Of a stretch of 64,000 nucleotides of DNA, positions 9,240 through 18,905 are shown in pieces. The notes under the pieces were generated by a model. The model was not told the DNA's origin and searched no databases. It was given only the letters and a program-made list of their open reading frames with translations. Within the stretch, counting starts at the first letter, position 1; the number at the start of each line of letters is the position of its first letter. Source of the stretch: Brassicibacter mesophilus (GTDB lineage: Bacteria > Bacillota > Clostridia > Tissierellales > Proteiniboraceae); NCBI RefSeq assembly GCF_050433385.1, contig NZ_JBNPXI010000002.1, forward strand, positions 1 through 64,000, in the 5' to 3' direction. Position numbers and translations under genes: made by a program.

Positions 9240-9650
9240 ATGAGATTAGGAACAATTGGATTATACGTAAATAATATGGAGGTTATGGTTAAATTTTACA
9301 AAGATGTAATGGGATTAAATATAAATTGGGATGGTAGTGGATTTACAGCCGTTGAAATGGAAGGACAAATTCATCATTTTATTCTATGCACAAGAGAAGG
9401 TTTTGAAAATTCTATACCTGAGGTATTTCATTGGAATAAAGGCATAAATGGTAATATGGAGTTATGTTTCGATGTTCCTAAATATTCTGATGTAGATATA
9501 GAATTTGAACGTGTCATAAAGGCAGGAGCAAAACCAGTTTATAAGCCTACTACTGAGCCTTATGGTATGCGTGTCTGTTATGTTGCAGACCCAGAAGGAA
9601 ACCTAATTGAAATATGTTCAGGTAATGACGATACCAGCCATACAGAATAA
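9240..9650 (+). CDS. VOC-family protein (glyoxalase/bleomycin-resistance fold) (136 aa)
   Basis: ATGGAGGGG before ATG. Features of the fold: N-terminal IGLYVNNMEVMVKFYKDVMGL, a central metal-site candidate HH (residues 43-44), and the C-terminal DPEGNLIEI with Glu as the last metal ligand. Could be a lyase, dioxygenase or binding protein; substrate unknown. Single-gene cassette. Confidence 0.85.
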   Translation: MRLGTIGLYVNNMEVMVKFYKDVMGLNINWDGSGFTAVEMEGQIHHFILCTREGFENSIPEVFHWNKGINGNMELCFDVPKYSDVDIEFERVIKAGAKPVYKPTTEPYGMRVCYVADPEGNLIEICSGNDDTSHTE

Positions 9651-9749
9651 TTATAATTAGATGTTTAGTTAGTTTATTATCTTCATATATTGTGAAATAA
9701 AAATAAGTTTTAGGTAGTGCTGAATGCAACTTTGATGGTGTCGGATTCC

Positions 9750-9852
9750 AGCTAACCAAGTCAGAAATTTGAAAATCTAATATAAGAGCTATGTAAAGCT
9801 TTTTAAAATTCTTGTAAAGCTGGCTGACGTCTTGGATGTGGAGCCGTTATGC
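9750..9852 (+). repeat. attC-like site
   Basis: AGCTAAC (9750-9756) to GTTATGC (9846-9852); arms CAAGTCAG and CTGACGTCTTG pair with two extra bases on one side, like the extrahelical bases of true attC sites. Confidence 0.7.
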
Positions 9853-9968
9853 AATACAGATGCCTTGAGTATTTTTTCGAGTGAAACTAGGTTTTATTAA
9901 TATATATTACTATTCATAAGTAGAATAGATTTAATGAATCATTGAATGTTTAGGAGGAAAACCTGAGA

Positions 9969-10427
9969 TTGCGAAAAATAATAATCTGTTTTATTATGAT
10001 TGTATTTATTATATTTACTGGGTGTAGCAGGAATACGCTTGAATTTGAGAATATAGCAAGTCATAAAGATATAGTAGAAGAATCAGAATATGGAAAAATA
10101 AAGATGGAATTCTCAAGGTTAGATGGCGAGGATATTAGATCATTTAATACTAAACAAGGAAAAACATATAAAATTGGATATAAATATCTAATTACAGAAG
10201 GAGCTATAGTATTACAATTTAGAGATTCTAAAGATAATATTATTACTGAAATTATTTTATCTGAAGATGAATATAAAGACGCAAAAAAAGAAACTGAAAA
10301 AGATGATGGAGAGCAAGTGAAAATACACGAATTTGGAAGCAATATAAAAATTAAGAGTAGTGACCAGAAAATTAAAATTGCTATTATTGGGAAAGAGGCT
10401 AGTGATAAGATTAAAATAACATGGTAG
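9969..10427 (+). CDS. Small lipoprotein, unknown (152 aa)
   Basis: TTG start preceded by TAGGAGG. The signal peptide (residues 2-18) is followed by the lipobox FTGC, so Cys19 should be lipidated. The mature part is a charged, probably beta-rich domain (YKYLITEGAIVLQFRD) with no recognised motif. It resembles the cassette lipoprotein at 21391-21762 in size and layout. Confidence 0.7.
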   Translation: MRKIIICFIMIVFIIFTGCSRNTLEFENIASHKDIVEESEYGKIKMEFSRLDGEDIRSFNTKQGKTYKIGYKYLITEGAIVLQFRDSKDNIITEIILSEDEYKDAKKETEKDDGEQVKIHEFGSNIKIKSSDQKIKIAIIGKEASDKIKITW

Positions 10428-10485
10428 GTGTCTTTATTAAAGGTATGAGTGAATGCTTTGGTTACAAAGGCTTTGCATCTGCACC

Positions 10486-10560
10486 GTATAACACTGTAGT
10501 ACTTATATTTTATAAGAGCCGAAGATAACTTCAAAGCCTTGCCTATGCCCATAGTTTCAA
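10486..10560 (+). repeat. Truncated attC-like site (left half)
   Basis: A left core GTATAAC (10486-10492) follows the lipoprotein gene, but no right core is found before the next gene. Confidence 0.4.
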
Positions 10561-10638
10561 TTCCTAAATGAGTTTTTTCACAGCAGCAGAATATTATAAA
10601 GGTCATTTGTATTTTATATTGGTTGGAGGTTTACAGAT

Positions 10639-11166
10639 ATGGATACCATTATCGACTTAGGAAAAGAAAACGATATTGATGAATTAGAGCAACTTTATAA
10701 CGATTTGAATGACTATTTGGAAAAAGGAGTAAACTATCCTGGATGGAAAAAGGGTATATATCCTGTTAGACAAAATGCAATTGATGGAATAAAACATGAT
10801 AATCTCTATGTAGCAAAGCACAAGGGTAGAATTGTTGGTTCAGTTATTTTAAGTCATGAACCTGAACCTGCATATTATAAAGCAAAGTGGGGAGTTGAGT
10901 CTGATTATTCAGATGTTTTTGTTGTACATACATTTGTAGTACATCCAAAATTTTTAAAATGTGGTATAGGTAAAGCATTAATGGACTTTTCAATTGAACA
11001 CAGTATTAAGTCACAAGCTAAATCAATTAGATTAGATGTTTACGAAGGTAATATACCTGCAATTAGGTTGTACGAAAAATGTGGGTTTAAATATATTGAT
11101 ACAGTTGACTTGGGGCTTGAAAACTACGGATTGGACTGGTTTAGACTATATGAGAAATTGCTATGA
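10639..11166 (+). CDS. GNAT acetyltransferase (175 aa)
   Basis: GGAGG before ATG. Canonical GNAT motif A: VVHTFVVHP then LKCGIGKALM (about residues 113-122) for acetyl-CoA pyrophosphate binding; motif B NIPAIRLYEKCGF near the end. Likely N-acetylates a small amine or peptide. A cassette whose downstream attC is only a half site. Confidence 0.88.
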   Translation: MDTIIDLGKENDIDELEQLYNDLNDYLEKGVNYPGWKKGIYPVRQNAIDGIKHDNLYVAKHKGRIVGSVILSHEPEPAYYKAKWGVESDYSDVFVVHTFVVHPKFLKCGIGKALMDFSIEHSIKSQAKSIRLDVYEGNIPAIRLYEKCGFKYIDTVDLGLENYGLDWFRLYEKLL

Positions 11167-11271
11167 GATAATGAGAATAATACTTTTAAATGAGTAGTAA
11201 ATGTTGAAAATTCAGATTAATATCGAAGGGTATAATTTGAATAGACTGAAGCAAAGTGAAGTGAGCACTGC

Positions 11272-11300
11272 AACTAACACGGGATTTTCGTGTCTACAAT
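11272..11300 (+). repeat. Truncated attC-like site (left half)
   Basis: AACTAAC (11272-11278) plus part of an arm; the right side is gone where the foreign phage/ICE-like module begins. Confidence 0.4.
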
Positions 11301-11494
11301 ATTATACTAACATCAAAGTGCATTTTATTTTTTGTGACTTAACCATTCATGATTAAAATTAAGATGCGATTTTCTTATATCTTGCAATAAAATATAAGTT
11401 TTTAATTTGTAGTATAAATAACATTATAGCTATTAACTTATTTCATAGAGAAAATCCTTCAATTACATAGTGAAAATAATATAAAATAATTCTA

Positions 11495-11541
11495 AGCAGC
11501 CAAGGCTCTAAATTTAAGAGACTTGGCTGCTAAATTTTTTT
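11495..11541 (+). terminator. Intrinsic terminator
   Basis: Perfect 10-bp stem (AGCAGCCAAG/CTTGGCTGCT) followed by a T-rich run. The surrounding 11167-11660 holds no gene I can support. Confidence 0.75.
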
Positions 11542-11669
11542 ATAGACTAATAAAAAGAATGGAGATAGTAGTTTAAGTCTCTAGAAGCTTATTGAGTGTA
11601 TGTATAACAATATTTTTATTCAAATAAGTTGGATCTTACGAACTTATGTTAGCACAAAAGTCAAAAAAT

Positions 11670-11835
11670 TTATTCTATTGGCGTATATCCGTAGAATTCT
11701 CCTTTGTAGTAAGTTATCATATTAAGATATTGTCCAAATATTAAACTTAATCTATTTATGTTCATATAAAATGGAATTAGCTTTTTTCTCAAGATAGTTT
11801 ACATTTTGATTAAGTATAACTTCTGATAAAGTCAT
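11670..11835 (-). pseudogene. Small phage/ICE-type gene, frameshifted
   Basis: A strong GGAGGG precedes ATG at 11835. The first frame gives MTLSEVILNQNVNYLEKK; a run of A residues then shifts the sensible reading into LIPFYMNINRLSLIF and ends EFYGYTPIE. One base loss or gain in the A-run splits an about 54-residue protein. Family unknown; it lies downstream of the dead repressor in the same direction. Confidence 0.5.
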
Positions 11836-11886
11836 TGAGTCCCTCCAATATATATGCGTTGTTATCATATTTTATATTAAAAATGG

Positions 11887-12285
11887 CTATTCATTTTCTT
11901 TATCCATATCTTCAAACTGTTCATTAATGAAATCTCAAGTTCTTAGAAGTTGCTTAAAATTCTTTTTAGGAGCTGATTTCAAATCATTAAAAAGGATGCT
12001 TAGGTCAGGATCTGATTGAATTTTCCTTAATAGTTCTAGTTCACTCTGAGTTAAATTAGAATCATTATTGTGGAGATGAATAATGTCACTATTTTCAAGT
12101 AGATAATTTGTAGTAATATCTAAAACTTCCGCAATTTTGTTAGCAATTTCAATTCGTGGCTTTCTTCCACCATTTATGTATCTAGAAATAGTTACTTCAA
12201 TTAATACCCATTTTTTTAGTAAGTTATTTTTGGATTATGTTTTTTGCTCTAATAAAAACTGAAGTCTTCTTATAAACTTATCCAT
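11887..12285 (-). pseudogene. XRE-family (CI-like) repressor with two stop codons
   Basis: From ATG 12285 the frame encodes a helix-turn-helix repressor (SRYINGGRKPRIEIANKIAEV) and an acidic tail, interrupted by stops after residue 16 and again near the end; the frame is open between them and closes at 11887 after KENE. It faces the Cro-like remnant at 12432-12650 across a shared operator region, the layout of a phage or ICE immunity switch. Confidence 0.75.
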
Positions 12286-12431
12286 TTACAAAACCCCCTA
12301 TTAACCATTATTATAATGGTTTTGTAGAAAAGTTAAAAAAATAACCAAAATTATAATTAATCTATTGACATTAACCAAACGGTATATTGACATATAGTTA
12401 ATCGAGTGGTAAGTAAAAGGGAGGTGAAGTC
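12286..12431. promoter_or_regulatory. Divergent operator/promoter region of the dead switch
   Basis: It contains the palindrome AACCATTATTATAATGGTT (12303-12321), further AACCA/TTAACC half-sites, and two TTGACA boxes. It lies between the repressor (minus) and Cro-like gene (plus), where such operators are expected. Confidence 0.55.
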
Positions 12432-12650
12432 ATGAATAGTGCAAAACTAAGAGGTATAAGAGTTGAACAAGGTTATACTCAAGAGTAGCTTTCGATTAAT
12501 CTAGGTATGTCGTTAAAAACTTATAATAGAAAAGAGGTAGAGCTAGTTGAATTTAACCGCAATGAGATATTAAAGATTGCTAAAATTCTAAATATGTCTT
12601 TGCAATTAGTTAACGAGATTTTTTTGAGAACAAACTTATCGATAGGTTAA
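12432..12650 (+). pseudogene. Cro-like XRE HTH protein with an internal stop
   Basis: GGGAGGTG before ATG. The 72-codon frame has the pattern of a small HTH (LRGIRVEQGYTQE, stop, LSINLGMSLKTYNRKE) with an in-frame TAG at codon 19 inside the helix-turn-helix. Otherwise it is open to 12650. Confidence 0.65.
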
Positions 12651-12840
12651 TAAAGAGTTAAATATCTTAATAGTAATATCTTATTTTCAAGCTTTGACAT
12701 AACTCTCTTTAAGGAAAATTTTATCATAGTAAAGTGTAATGGGACAACCATTTGTTGCTAAGACAATCATATTTGGGTTTAATCATAGGACAATTTTTCG
12801 TTTTCATATAATGAACTAACAAAGAATTGGGGGTGGTTCC

Positions 12841-13059
12841 TTGGAAATAGTAGTACATTATCCAGAAACCGAAGAAGGAAAAAGGATGCTGCAAGAAAGA
12901 GTGACAGAACTTCATGCTCAATTAATAATAAACTGTATTGATAAATTATCTTGGGATAAAGATAAAAAGATGCGTTTATTTAATGAAGTAAAAAAAGAAA
13001 TAAAGCGTAGAGCAAACAATGAGCAAATTTTATTAGATAAAAACTATTATGTGGAATGA
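12841..13059 (+). CDS. Small phage/ICE-associated protein (72 aa)
   Basis: TTG start behind GGGGGTGG. The product (VVHYPETEEGKRMLQERV) resembles a small protein often seen beside recombinase or partition genes of clostridial integrative elements; function unknown. It still appears intact, and its stop is 30 bp before the ParM-like remnant. Confidence 0.5.
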   Translation: MEIVVHYPETEEGKRMLQERVTELHAQLIINCIDKLSWDKDKKMRLFNEVKKEIKRRANNEQILLDKNYYVE

Positions 13060-13088
13060 AGCAACATATTTTGAAAGGAGGAAATACA

Positions 13089-13516
13089 TTGACCATAGGC
13101 ATCAATAAAGGCAGTACTTATACAAAAACAAGTAAGGGAGCAATTCTTAAAAGTACTGTTAGATCATACAATGACAGCGAGATGAATCTTAATAATGATA
13201 AGAAAATACAGGATCATTCTATACACAGAATGAGAAAGATGGATTAGTCATTGATATAGATGGACTAAGTGTTGATACTGCCTTATTCAAGGATGGTAAG
13301 TTAATTAAATATTCAACATACAGTATGGGAATGATGAAGCTGTATTCTAAGATAGCGAATGATATAAATTCTAAGTATGATTTATCATTAACAGAATGGA
13401 ATGTTGAAGACATATTGAAAAATGGGTTATTTATTTACGGAAAAGAGACAGATATAGGAGAAGAAGAGCTCACAACTGCACATGTAAAAGCTATAATTGC
13501 CCTAGTATTAAATTAG
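13089..13516 (+). pseudogene. ParM/StbA-like actin ATPase, internally deleted and frameshifted
   Basis: AAAGGAGG before TTG 13089. The N-terminus has the actin-like phosphate loop region (GINKGSTYTKTSKG). After about 50 residues the frame breaks, and the continuation is the C-terminal half (DGLVIDIDGLSVDTALFKDG, YSTYSMGMMKLY) in another frame. More than 100 residues of a normal ParM are missing. ParM segregates plasmids and some integrative elements. Confidence 0.65.
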
Positions 13517-13664
13517 CAGATAATCATGCTATAATAATTACAGATAATAATATTGCTATAATAGAGTAAATGAATAATTAATATTTTTCTTATAATACGA
13601 AACAAATCAATAAGTAATTAGATTAGACTAAGCTTAAGGTGAAGTGGCGAAAACTACATCTAAC
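13517..13664 (+). pseudogene. Second copy of the S51-peptidase cassette tail
   Basis: The last 16 codons of the peptidase at 8361-8915 (ending NIAIIE), its 3' flank and the left core of its attC (ATCTAAC for ACCTAAC) are repeated here at high identity, cut on both sides. A duplicated cassette was mostly deleted. Confidence 0.75.
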
Positions 13665-13953
13665 ATTTTTGATTAGAGTTAATAAAAATTGGGGAGAATT
13701 TGCTCTTGTAAGAAAAATAGGAATTAATCTAGAAGATAATAATGTTTACTCAATTGCAGAATTTTTTGTTGTGAAAAAGTATAGAAAATTAGGAGTTGGC
13801 AAAGGAGTAGCAAAAATGATATTTGATAGATTTAAAGGAGAATGGAAGGTAGGGCAAATTGAAAATAATGCTCTTGCTCAGTATTTTTGGAGAAGTCAGA
13901 GAACCAGAATGGGATGGACCAATTCAGAAATCAATAATATATATAAAATATAA
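13665..13953 (+). pseudogene. GNAT acetyltransferase fragment
   Basis: Homologous to the cassette GNAT at 38495-38989: YSIAEFFVVKKYRKLGVGKG, then GEWKVGQIENNALAQYFW. The N-terminal half is missing; near 13890 the frame slips, since REPEWDGPIQ follows in another frame. It is fused directly to the duplicated attC half. Confidence 0.75.
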
Positions 13954-14024
13954 ATGAAAAACTATATAATGAAATAAAATTAAATAGTACTTTTGGGATT
14001 AAAGCATGATCGCCTTCGTATAAA

Positions 14025-14086
14025 AAGATAGTACCGATATTTCATAGAAAACGCGGATAACATGGGTACTATCAAAAACGTTAGGT
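14025..14086 (+). repeat. attC-like site lacking its left core
   Basis: Right core GTTAGGT at 14080-14086; arms GATAGTACC and GGGTACTATC pair, but the left core has decayed. Confidence 0.5.
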
Positions 14087-14170
14087 GAAATAAATGCTAT
14101 AATCGTATTCCTTATGGGTCTGTTAAATTAAGGGAGTTATACTTAATTAGTTTATATAAAGAAAGAGGAA

Positions 14171-14990
14171 GTGAGTAGATAGATAAAATACTAGATATTA
14201 ATCATCTATCTAAAGTTGAAATTAAAATTGCAATTGAAAAAAATTTTTTTGATTTTTTTATTGAGGTTAGCAAATTGAATAAAAATGAAGTATATATTGG
14301 TAATGATTATAAGTGGGTAAAAGGTAAAAATTTAAATTGGCCTACTGGAATTTTTGATATAAGATTAGAACAACAAAATATAGATGAAAAATTAATACAA
14401 ATTGTAGACGGAATAAAATTTGGAAAATTACCGAAGCTAGTAATGACTGGGCCATCGACAAGACCTGCTGATATTGATTTATATTTAAAAAAATATGGCT
14501 TTATTAAGAAATCGGAAGCTATTGGTATGGCATTATATTTAGACGAGATTAATAATTCTAATTTTTGTAATGTGAGTTTGAAATAAAGGAAGTGAAAGAT
14601 GAACAATCATTACTTCATTGGGCTGATGTTGTTTGTATAGGATTGTTTAATGTGAAGAAAACACAAATGAGAACTTTTTATGATACAATTAGAAATTTGA
14701 ACTTCAATAATAAGTTTAAATTTTATCTAGGCACTTATAAAGGAAAGCCTGTTGCTTCATCATTATTATTTTTATCTAATGGAGTTGCCGGTATATATCA
14801 TGTTGCAACTTTACCTGAGTATAGAAGCAAAGGGATTGGAAAACAAATCACATTAGCACCATTGTATTATGCTAAAGCAACTGGTTATAAAATTTCAACT
14901 CTTCAAGCTACTTCATTAGGAGAAGTAATCTATAAAAAGATAGGATTTAAACAATACTGTACATTAGGGAGATATAGAATTACTGGTTAA
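14171..14990 (+). pseudogene. GNAT acetyltransferase, nonsense and frameshift
   Basis: From the GTG behind GAGGAA at 14171 the frame hits TAG at codon 4, then is open through VSKLNKNEVYIGNDYKW and TGPSTRPADID to a TAA at 14584. The GNAT core (GKPVASSLLF, ATLPEYRSKGIGKQI, YKKIGFKQY) follows in another frame from about 14577. Two lesions split a roughly 270-residue acetyltransferase; the downstream part might be translated from GTG 14592. Confidence 0.75.
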
Positions 14991-15188
14991 TATAAATAGA
15001 TTTTATAGGACATTTCTGAAAGGTCAGCGTTTACAACACTTAAACCAGCTAATGGCTGTCAAGGTTTTTTTGAAAAAAATAGAATATAATAAAAATAGGT
15101 ATAATAAATAGACCTATAAAAAATAGGTTTTAAAAATACTACTGCATGGTAAGAATCAAGTAATAATTAATGATTTAAATTAAATGCT

Positions 15189-15715
15189 TTACCGCTGAAT
15201 GGATAGGAGAAGCTCATATTGAGGAGAACGCTTAGCCAAAGTAATCATTTGATCCCGTACATCAGTCAATATACTTTGTATGCAAGTGAGTAAATTAATA
15301 TATTGCTCTAAAGCATAAACATTAGACTGCAAGGACGTATTATTAGGTAAGCTTTCTTTGGCAGTTTCTATTATTAACTTAGCTTTTTCAGCAGGCCAGG
15401 ATTTGGCTCTACCACGCACTCTTAGAGATTGTACAAGCTCTTTAAAATTAGCATTTAATACATCCTCAGGAGTTTTAAAATTAGAAAGAAAATTAAGAAA
15501 AATTTTACTGGAGACAGAAGAAAAGAGCTTATCGTAATTAGGAAAAATAACATCTAAAATATTTCTTAACCTAAGAATAGCTTCAGTGTAGAGAATATTA
15601 AAATCCTCATAATGCCGACAGACAGTTCTTTGATTGCTAATAATACTGTCAGGCAATCTAGCAGGCATGAAGCTATTAAAGTAATATACTTTAGGGATTC
15701 TATTAGCATCAACGG
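15189..15715 (-). mobile_element. IS110-family transposase remnant
   Basis: The minus-strand frame from the junction at 15715 reads DANRIPKVYYF and then a helical middle ending in RSPQYELLLSI. This is the linker between the DEDD domain and the C-terminal serine-containing domain of IS110/IS1111 transposases. Both ends are missing: the frame stops just where the expected PGIG motif should begin, and its upstream end abuts the 203-bp repeat. Some IS110/IS1111 elements target integron attC sites, so its place here is notable. Confidence 0.8.
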
Positions 15716-15918
15716 CTCCTCAGGTTCGCGAAGTGATGCGAGGTCAAAGCCCCAACCAGCTTAATCGAGGTAACAAGTTTAGCATAGGATCTAACACTTT
15801 AAGCGACGGGGTCTAGGTTACAACAATACATACGTTCTTTACATAGTTTATATTTAGATTATTGACAAAAAAAGACTTATATTAAGATTAAACCGGTATA
15901 AGCTAATAATACGAACAA
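15716..15918 (+). repeat. 203-bp cassette-tail duplicate, copy 2
   Basis: Nearly identical to 1-203, and like it ends at the core TACGAAC. Beyond that the arms diverge and no right core is found, so this attC is broken. Confidence 0.75.
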
Positions 15919-16109
15919 ACTATTTGCATACAGTCTACGAAAAACGTATGAATATTGCAACGATAGCATTATTGAATTTTTTTACTATTAAACTAGGCGA
16001 GTCGAAAGAACAGATGTAGGATTAATTAGACACTTTAGCGTTGAGGGTCATGCAAATGGTTTTTATGACTATAGAAAATTTTAAGCAATGTTTCAAGGAG
16101 GAATATAAA

Positions 16110-17810
16110 ATGAAAATTATAAAAAGGGTGAGTGTATTATCAATACTTGTATTAATAAGTTTCTTATTTGTATGCTGTAATAATAAAGATGAGTGGATGA
16201 GTGAATTTAAAACATATTCTAATGGTAATTATACTATACAATATCCATCAAATTGGCTAGAACCTGAATTAGTTATAAATCAAGATGGTACAAATACAGT
16301 AGTTTTTTCAAAGGAGGATAATCAATTTTCATTGAAAGTAAAGGCAACTCGTTTCTATGAAAATTATCTTGAAGAAAGTGTAAAAGACATTGAAGAAGAT
16401 TTTGAAGAATGTATTGTTGGCGGAAATAAAGGATATAAAATTAAACTTGAAGAGAATGATGAGATAATAAGCACTTTTTATTATGTTCAAGAAAAAGATA
16501 TGCTTTTCGAAATGAATTTTGAATGTCAAGCTAATGACTATAATAATTGTCAATCTTTAATGGATCAAATAAAAAACACCTTTGAGTTTAATGACTTTGG
16601 GTCTTTGAGTGAATTAGAATATAGTAATAAATATACTAGCAGTCAAAAAGTTAATGGTGATAGAGACGCTAAATGGTTAGCTGATATTGAATTTATATGG
16701 GAACAATTGCCTATGAATCATAAGAATTTATTCTTTAAAGTAGAAAAAGAAGAATTTTTAACTAATGTAGAAAGTATAAAAGAAAAAATACCTTCACTAA
16801 CAGATGATGAAATGATTGTTGAAGTGAGTAAATTGATAGCATCTGTAGGTGATGCACATACACGATTTGAGTTTAATCCCATAAAAGGATACCCTTTTAT
16901 ATTTTACTATTTTAATGATGGAATTTACTTATTAAACACTGTACCTGAATATAGTGAATTCATTGGCCTTAAACTAAAGAGTATAAATGGTAAAAGTGTT
17001 GAAGAAATTGTAAAGTTATTTCAACCCATAATTTCTCATGAAAATGAATATCTGTTTAAAAACTTAATTGCAAAAGAAATGATTATCCCAGAATTTTTAA
17101 ATGGTTTAAAAATCACAAAATTAGAAACAGCAAAATTTATTTTTATAGACAAAAATGGAAATGAAAAAAGTGTTGAAGTTGAACCTAGCATATTTAATAA
17201 GACGGATTTACAAAATAGCTATATGGATAAACCTGAAAGAATGCTATATTTGAAGAATAGTGATAAAAATTATTGGTACGAATTTCTTGAAGAAGAAAAG
17301 TTATTGTATTTTCAATATAATTCTTGTGTAAATATGAACGGTAAATCTTTTTCAGATTTTAACAAGGAGCTCTTTGACTTTATTGATAACAATTCTATAA
17401 ATAAGCTTGTAATTGATTTAAGGAATAACGGAGGAGGATCTTCTCCTATATTAGATCCTTTTTTTGTTGAACTTAAAAAAAGAGAGAGACTAGATCAACC
17501 CGAAAAATTGTTTGTAATAGTTGGAAGACAAACATTTTCATCTGCAATATTAAATGCTTTAACATTTGAAAATGAAACTAATGCGACTTTTATTGGAGAA
17601 CCTACAGGTGGCAAACCAAACAGTTATGGAGAAGTTAAGAAGTTGAACTTAATTAACACTCATACTAAAATTAGTTATTCCACAAAATATTTCACACCCT
17701 CAAGTGAAGACCTAGACTCATTTGTTCCAGATATAATTGTTGAACCAAATGCAGATGATTATTTTAACAATATAGACCCAGTAATGCAAAGAATATTAGA
17801 AATTAAATAG
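16110..17810 (+). CDS. S41-family serine peptidase, lipoprotein (566 aa)
   Basis: I start at ATG 16110, preceded by AAGGAGG. A signal peptide with lipobox LFVCC (Cys near residue 21) predicts a lipoprotein outside the cell. The C-terminal part is a tail-specific/tricorn-type S41 protease: LRNNGGG, the nucleophile segment QTFSSAIL, and GEPTGGKPNSYGE. An N-terminal domain of about 170 residues precedes a helical segment; no PDZ is obvious. It is the largest cassette gene here. Confidence 0.85.
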   Translation: MKIIKRVSVLSILVLISFLFVCCNNKDEWMSEFKTYSNGNYTIQYPSNWLEPELVINQDGTNTVVFSKEDNQFSLKVKATRFYENYLEESVKDIEEDFEECIVGGNKGYKIKLEENDEIISTFYYVQEKDMLFEMNFECQANDYNNCQSLMDQIKNTFEFNDFGSLSELEYSNKYTSSQKVNGDRDAKWLADIEFIWEQLPMNHKNLFFKVEKEEFLTNVESIKEKIPSLTDDEMIVEVSKLIASVGDAHTRFEFNPIKGYPFIFYYFNDGIYLLNTVPEYSEFIGLKLKSINGKSVEEIVKLFQPIISHENEYLFKNLIAKEMIIPEFLNGLKITKLETAKFIFIDKNGNEKSVEVEPSIFNKTDLQNSYMDKPERMLYLKNSDKNYWYEFLEEEKLLYFQYNSCVNMNGKSFSDFNKELFDFIDNNSINKLVIDLRNNGGGSSPILDPFFVELKKRERLDQPEKLFVIVGRQTFSSAILNALTFENETNATFIGEPTGGKPNSYGEVKKLNLINTHTKISYSTKYFTPSSEDLDSFVPDIIVEPNADDYFNNIDPVMQRILEIK

Positions 17811-17848
17811 TGTTATAGAGAAATTATTTGAGACTTCCACATCCCACC

Positions 17849-17944
17849 ACATAAGTCCGTCGGACAGTTGGCATATTTGCCCTTATCAGGGCATGCGCGC
17901 CTCCTTCTAAGATGATGGGACATCGCAGATGCGAAACGTTTGCT
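17849..17944 (+). repeat. Degenerate attC-like site
   Basis: ACATAAG (17849-17855) and GTTTGCT (17938-17944) are each one or two bases off the cores. It is in the right place between two genes, but the arms are poor. Confidence 0.45.
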
Positions 17945-18024
17945 GAAATTGAACAAAAAACTGAATACCATGCTTTTAAATTATAGAATGTAATAATGTT
18001 AGTCTAAAGTCGAATGGGGGCATA

Positions 18025-18246
18025 ATGATAAATAGATATATATTGGTTGGTATATTAATTATATTTGTTATATATAGCATATTTACTTCTGCAATTCCAA
18101 TAAATAAAGAATTACCTGCTGTGAAATATAAACTTGGAGGAGAAGGAATTATTCAAAATACTATTATAAAGATAGGTGGTAAGTATAGGAGAAGTATATT
18201 TTCATCTGATGTTTTTATTGACACGATCTATATTGAGGGTTGTTAG
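18025..18246 (+). CDS. Short membrane-anchored protein, probably truncated (73 aa)
   Basis: AATGGGGG before ATG. An N-terminal transmembrane segment (about residues 5-24) is followed by a soluble piece that stops abruptly; an IS91-type remnant begins 56 bp later, which suggests that the 3' end was lost. Family unknown. Confidence 0.45.
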   Translation: MINRYILVGILIIFVIYSIFTSAIPINKELPAVKYKLGGEGIIQNTIIKIGGKYRRSIFSSDVFIDTIYIEGC

Positions 18247-18302
18247 TTTACTAATGATAGTTCAGGTTTTTCAAACTTAAAGAATACCTTTAAGTAGCAG
18301 AT

Positions 18303-18905
18303 ATATTTAGTAAATATGGCCAAGCCTATAGAGAAAAATACAAACTGCCATTAAATATTCTAAAAGCTATGAGTGCAATAGAATTCTGCCGTACAGCTAA
18401 ACTGGGTAGACATATAGATAAATGTAATGAATGTGGACATACAAGGATTTCGTATAACTCCTGTCGGAGTAGACATTGTCCAAAGTGTCAAAGTCTTAAT
18501 AAAGAAAGATGTCTAGAAGATAACAAAGTTACATTTAAGTGGAGAGATTATTGAAATGATAACAAGAATAAGACTATGACTCTAGATGTATTTGAATTTA
18601 TACGCAGGCTTTTACTGCATATATTACCTCGTGGATTTGTTAAGATAAGGCACTATGGAATATTAAGCAATAGAAATAGAGTAACTAACCTAAAAAAATG
18701 CAAACAATTACTTAAAGTATGTAAAAAGACAATGAATACAAAAGACAAAAAAAGCTGGCAGGAATTAATTCTTAGATTAACTCGAATTAATTTCACCATA
18801 TGTCCATGTTGTAGTAAAGGACATATGGTTAGAAAAGAAAGAGTTAAACTAAGGTGTTATTCGCCGCCAGGCGTAAAGATATCAGTAGCTCCATTAAAAA
18901 TATGA
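18303..18905 (+). mobile_element. IS91-family transposase remnant
   Basis: One frame carries the zinc-binding N-terminus (CNECGHTRISYNSCRSRHCPKCQ, ending near residue 65). After an internal deletion and a TGA at 18552 comes the C-terminal signature FIRRLLLHILPRGFVKIRHYG. The catalytic HUH/tyrosine core is gone. IS91/ISCR elements move by rolling-circle transposition and can carry neighbouring DNA. Confidence 0.85.

Noticed and set aside
12724..12921. 65-codon minus-strand open frame
   Set aside because: It overlaps the better supported TTG gene at 12841 and has no RBS or recognisable sequence.
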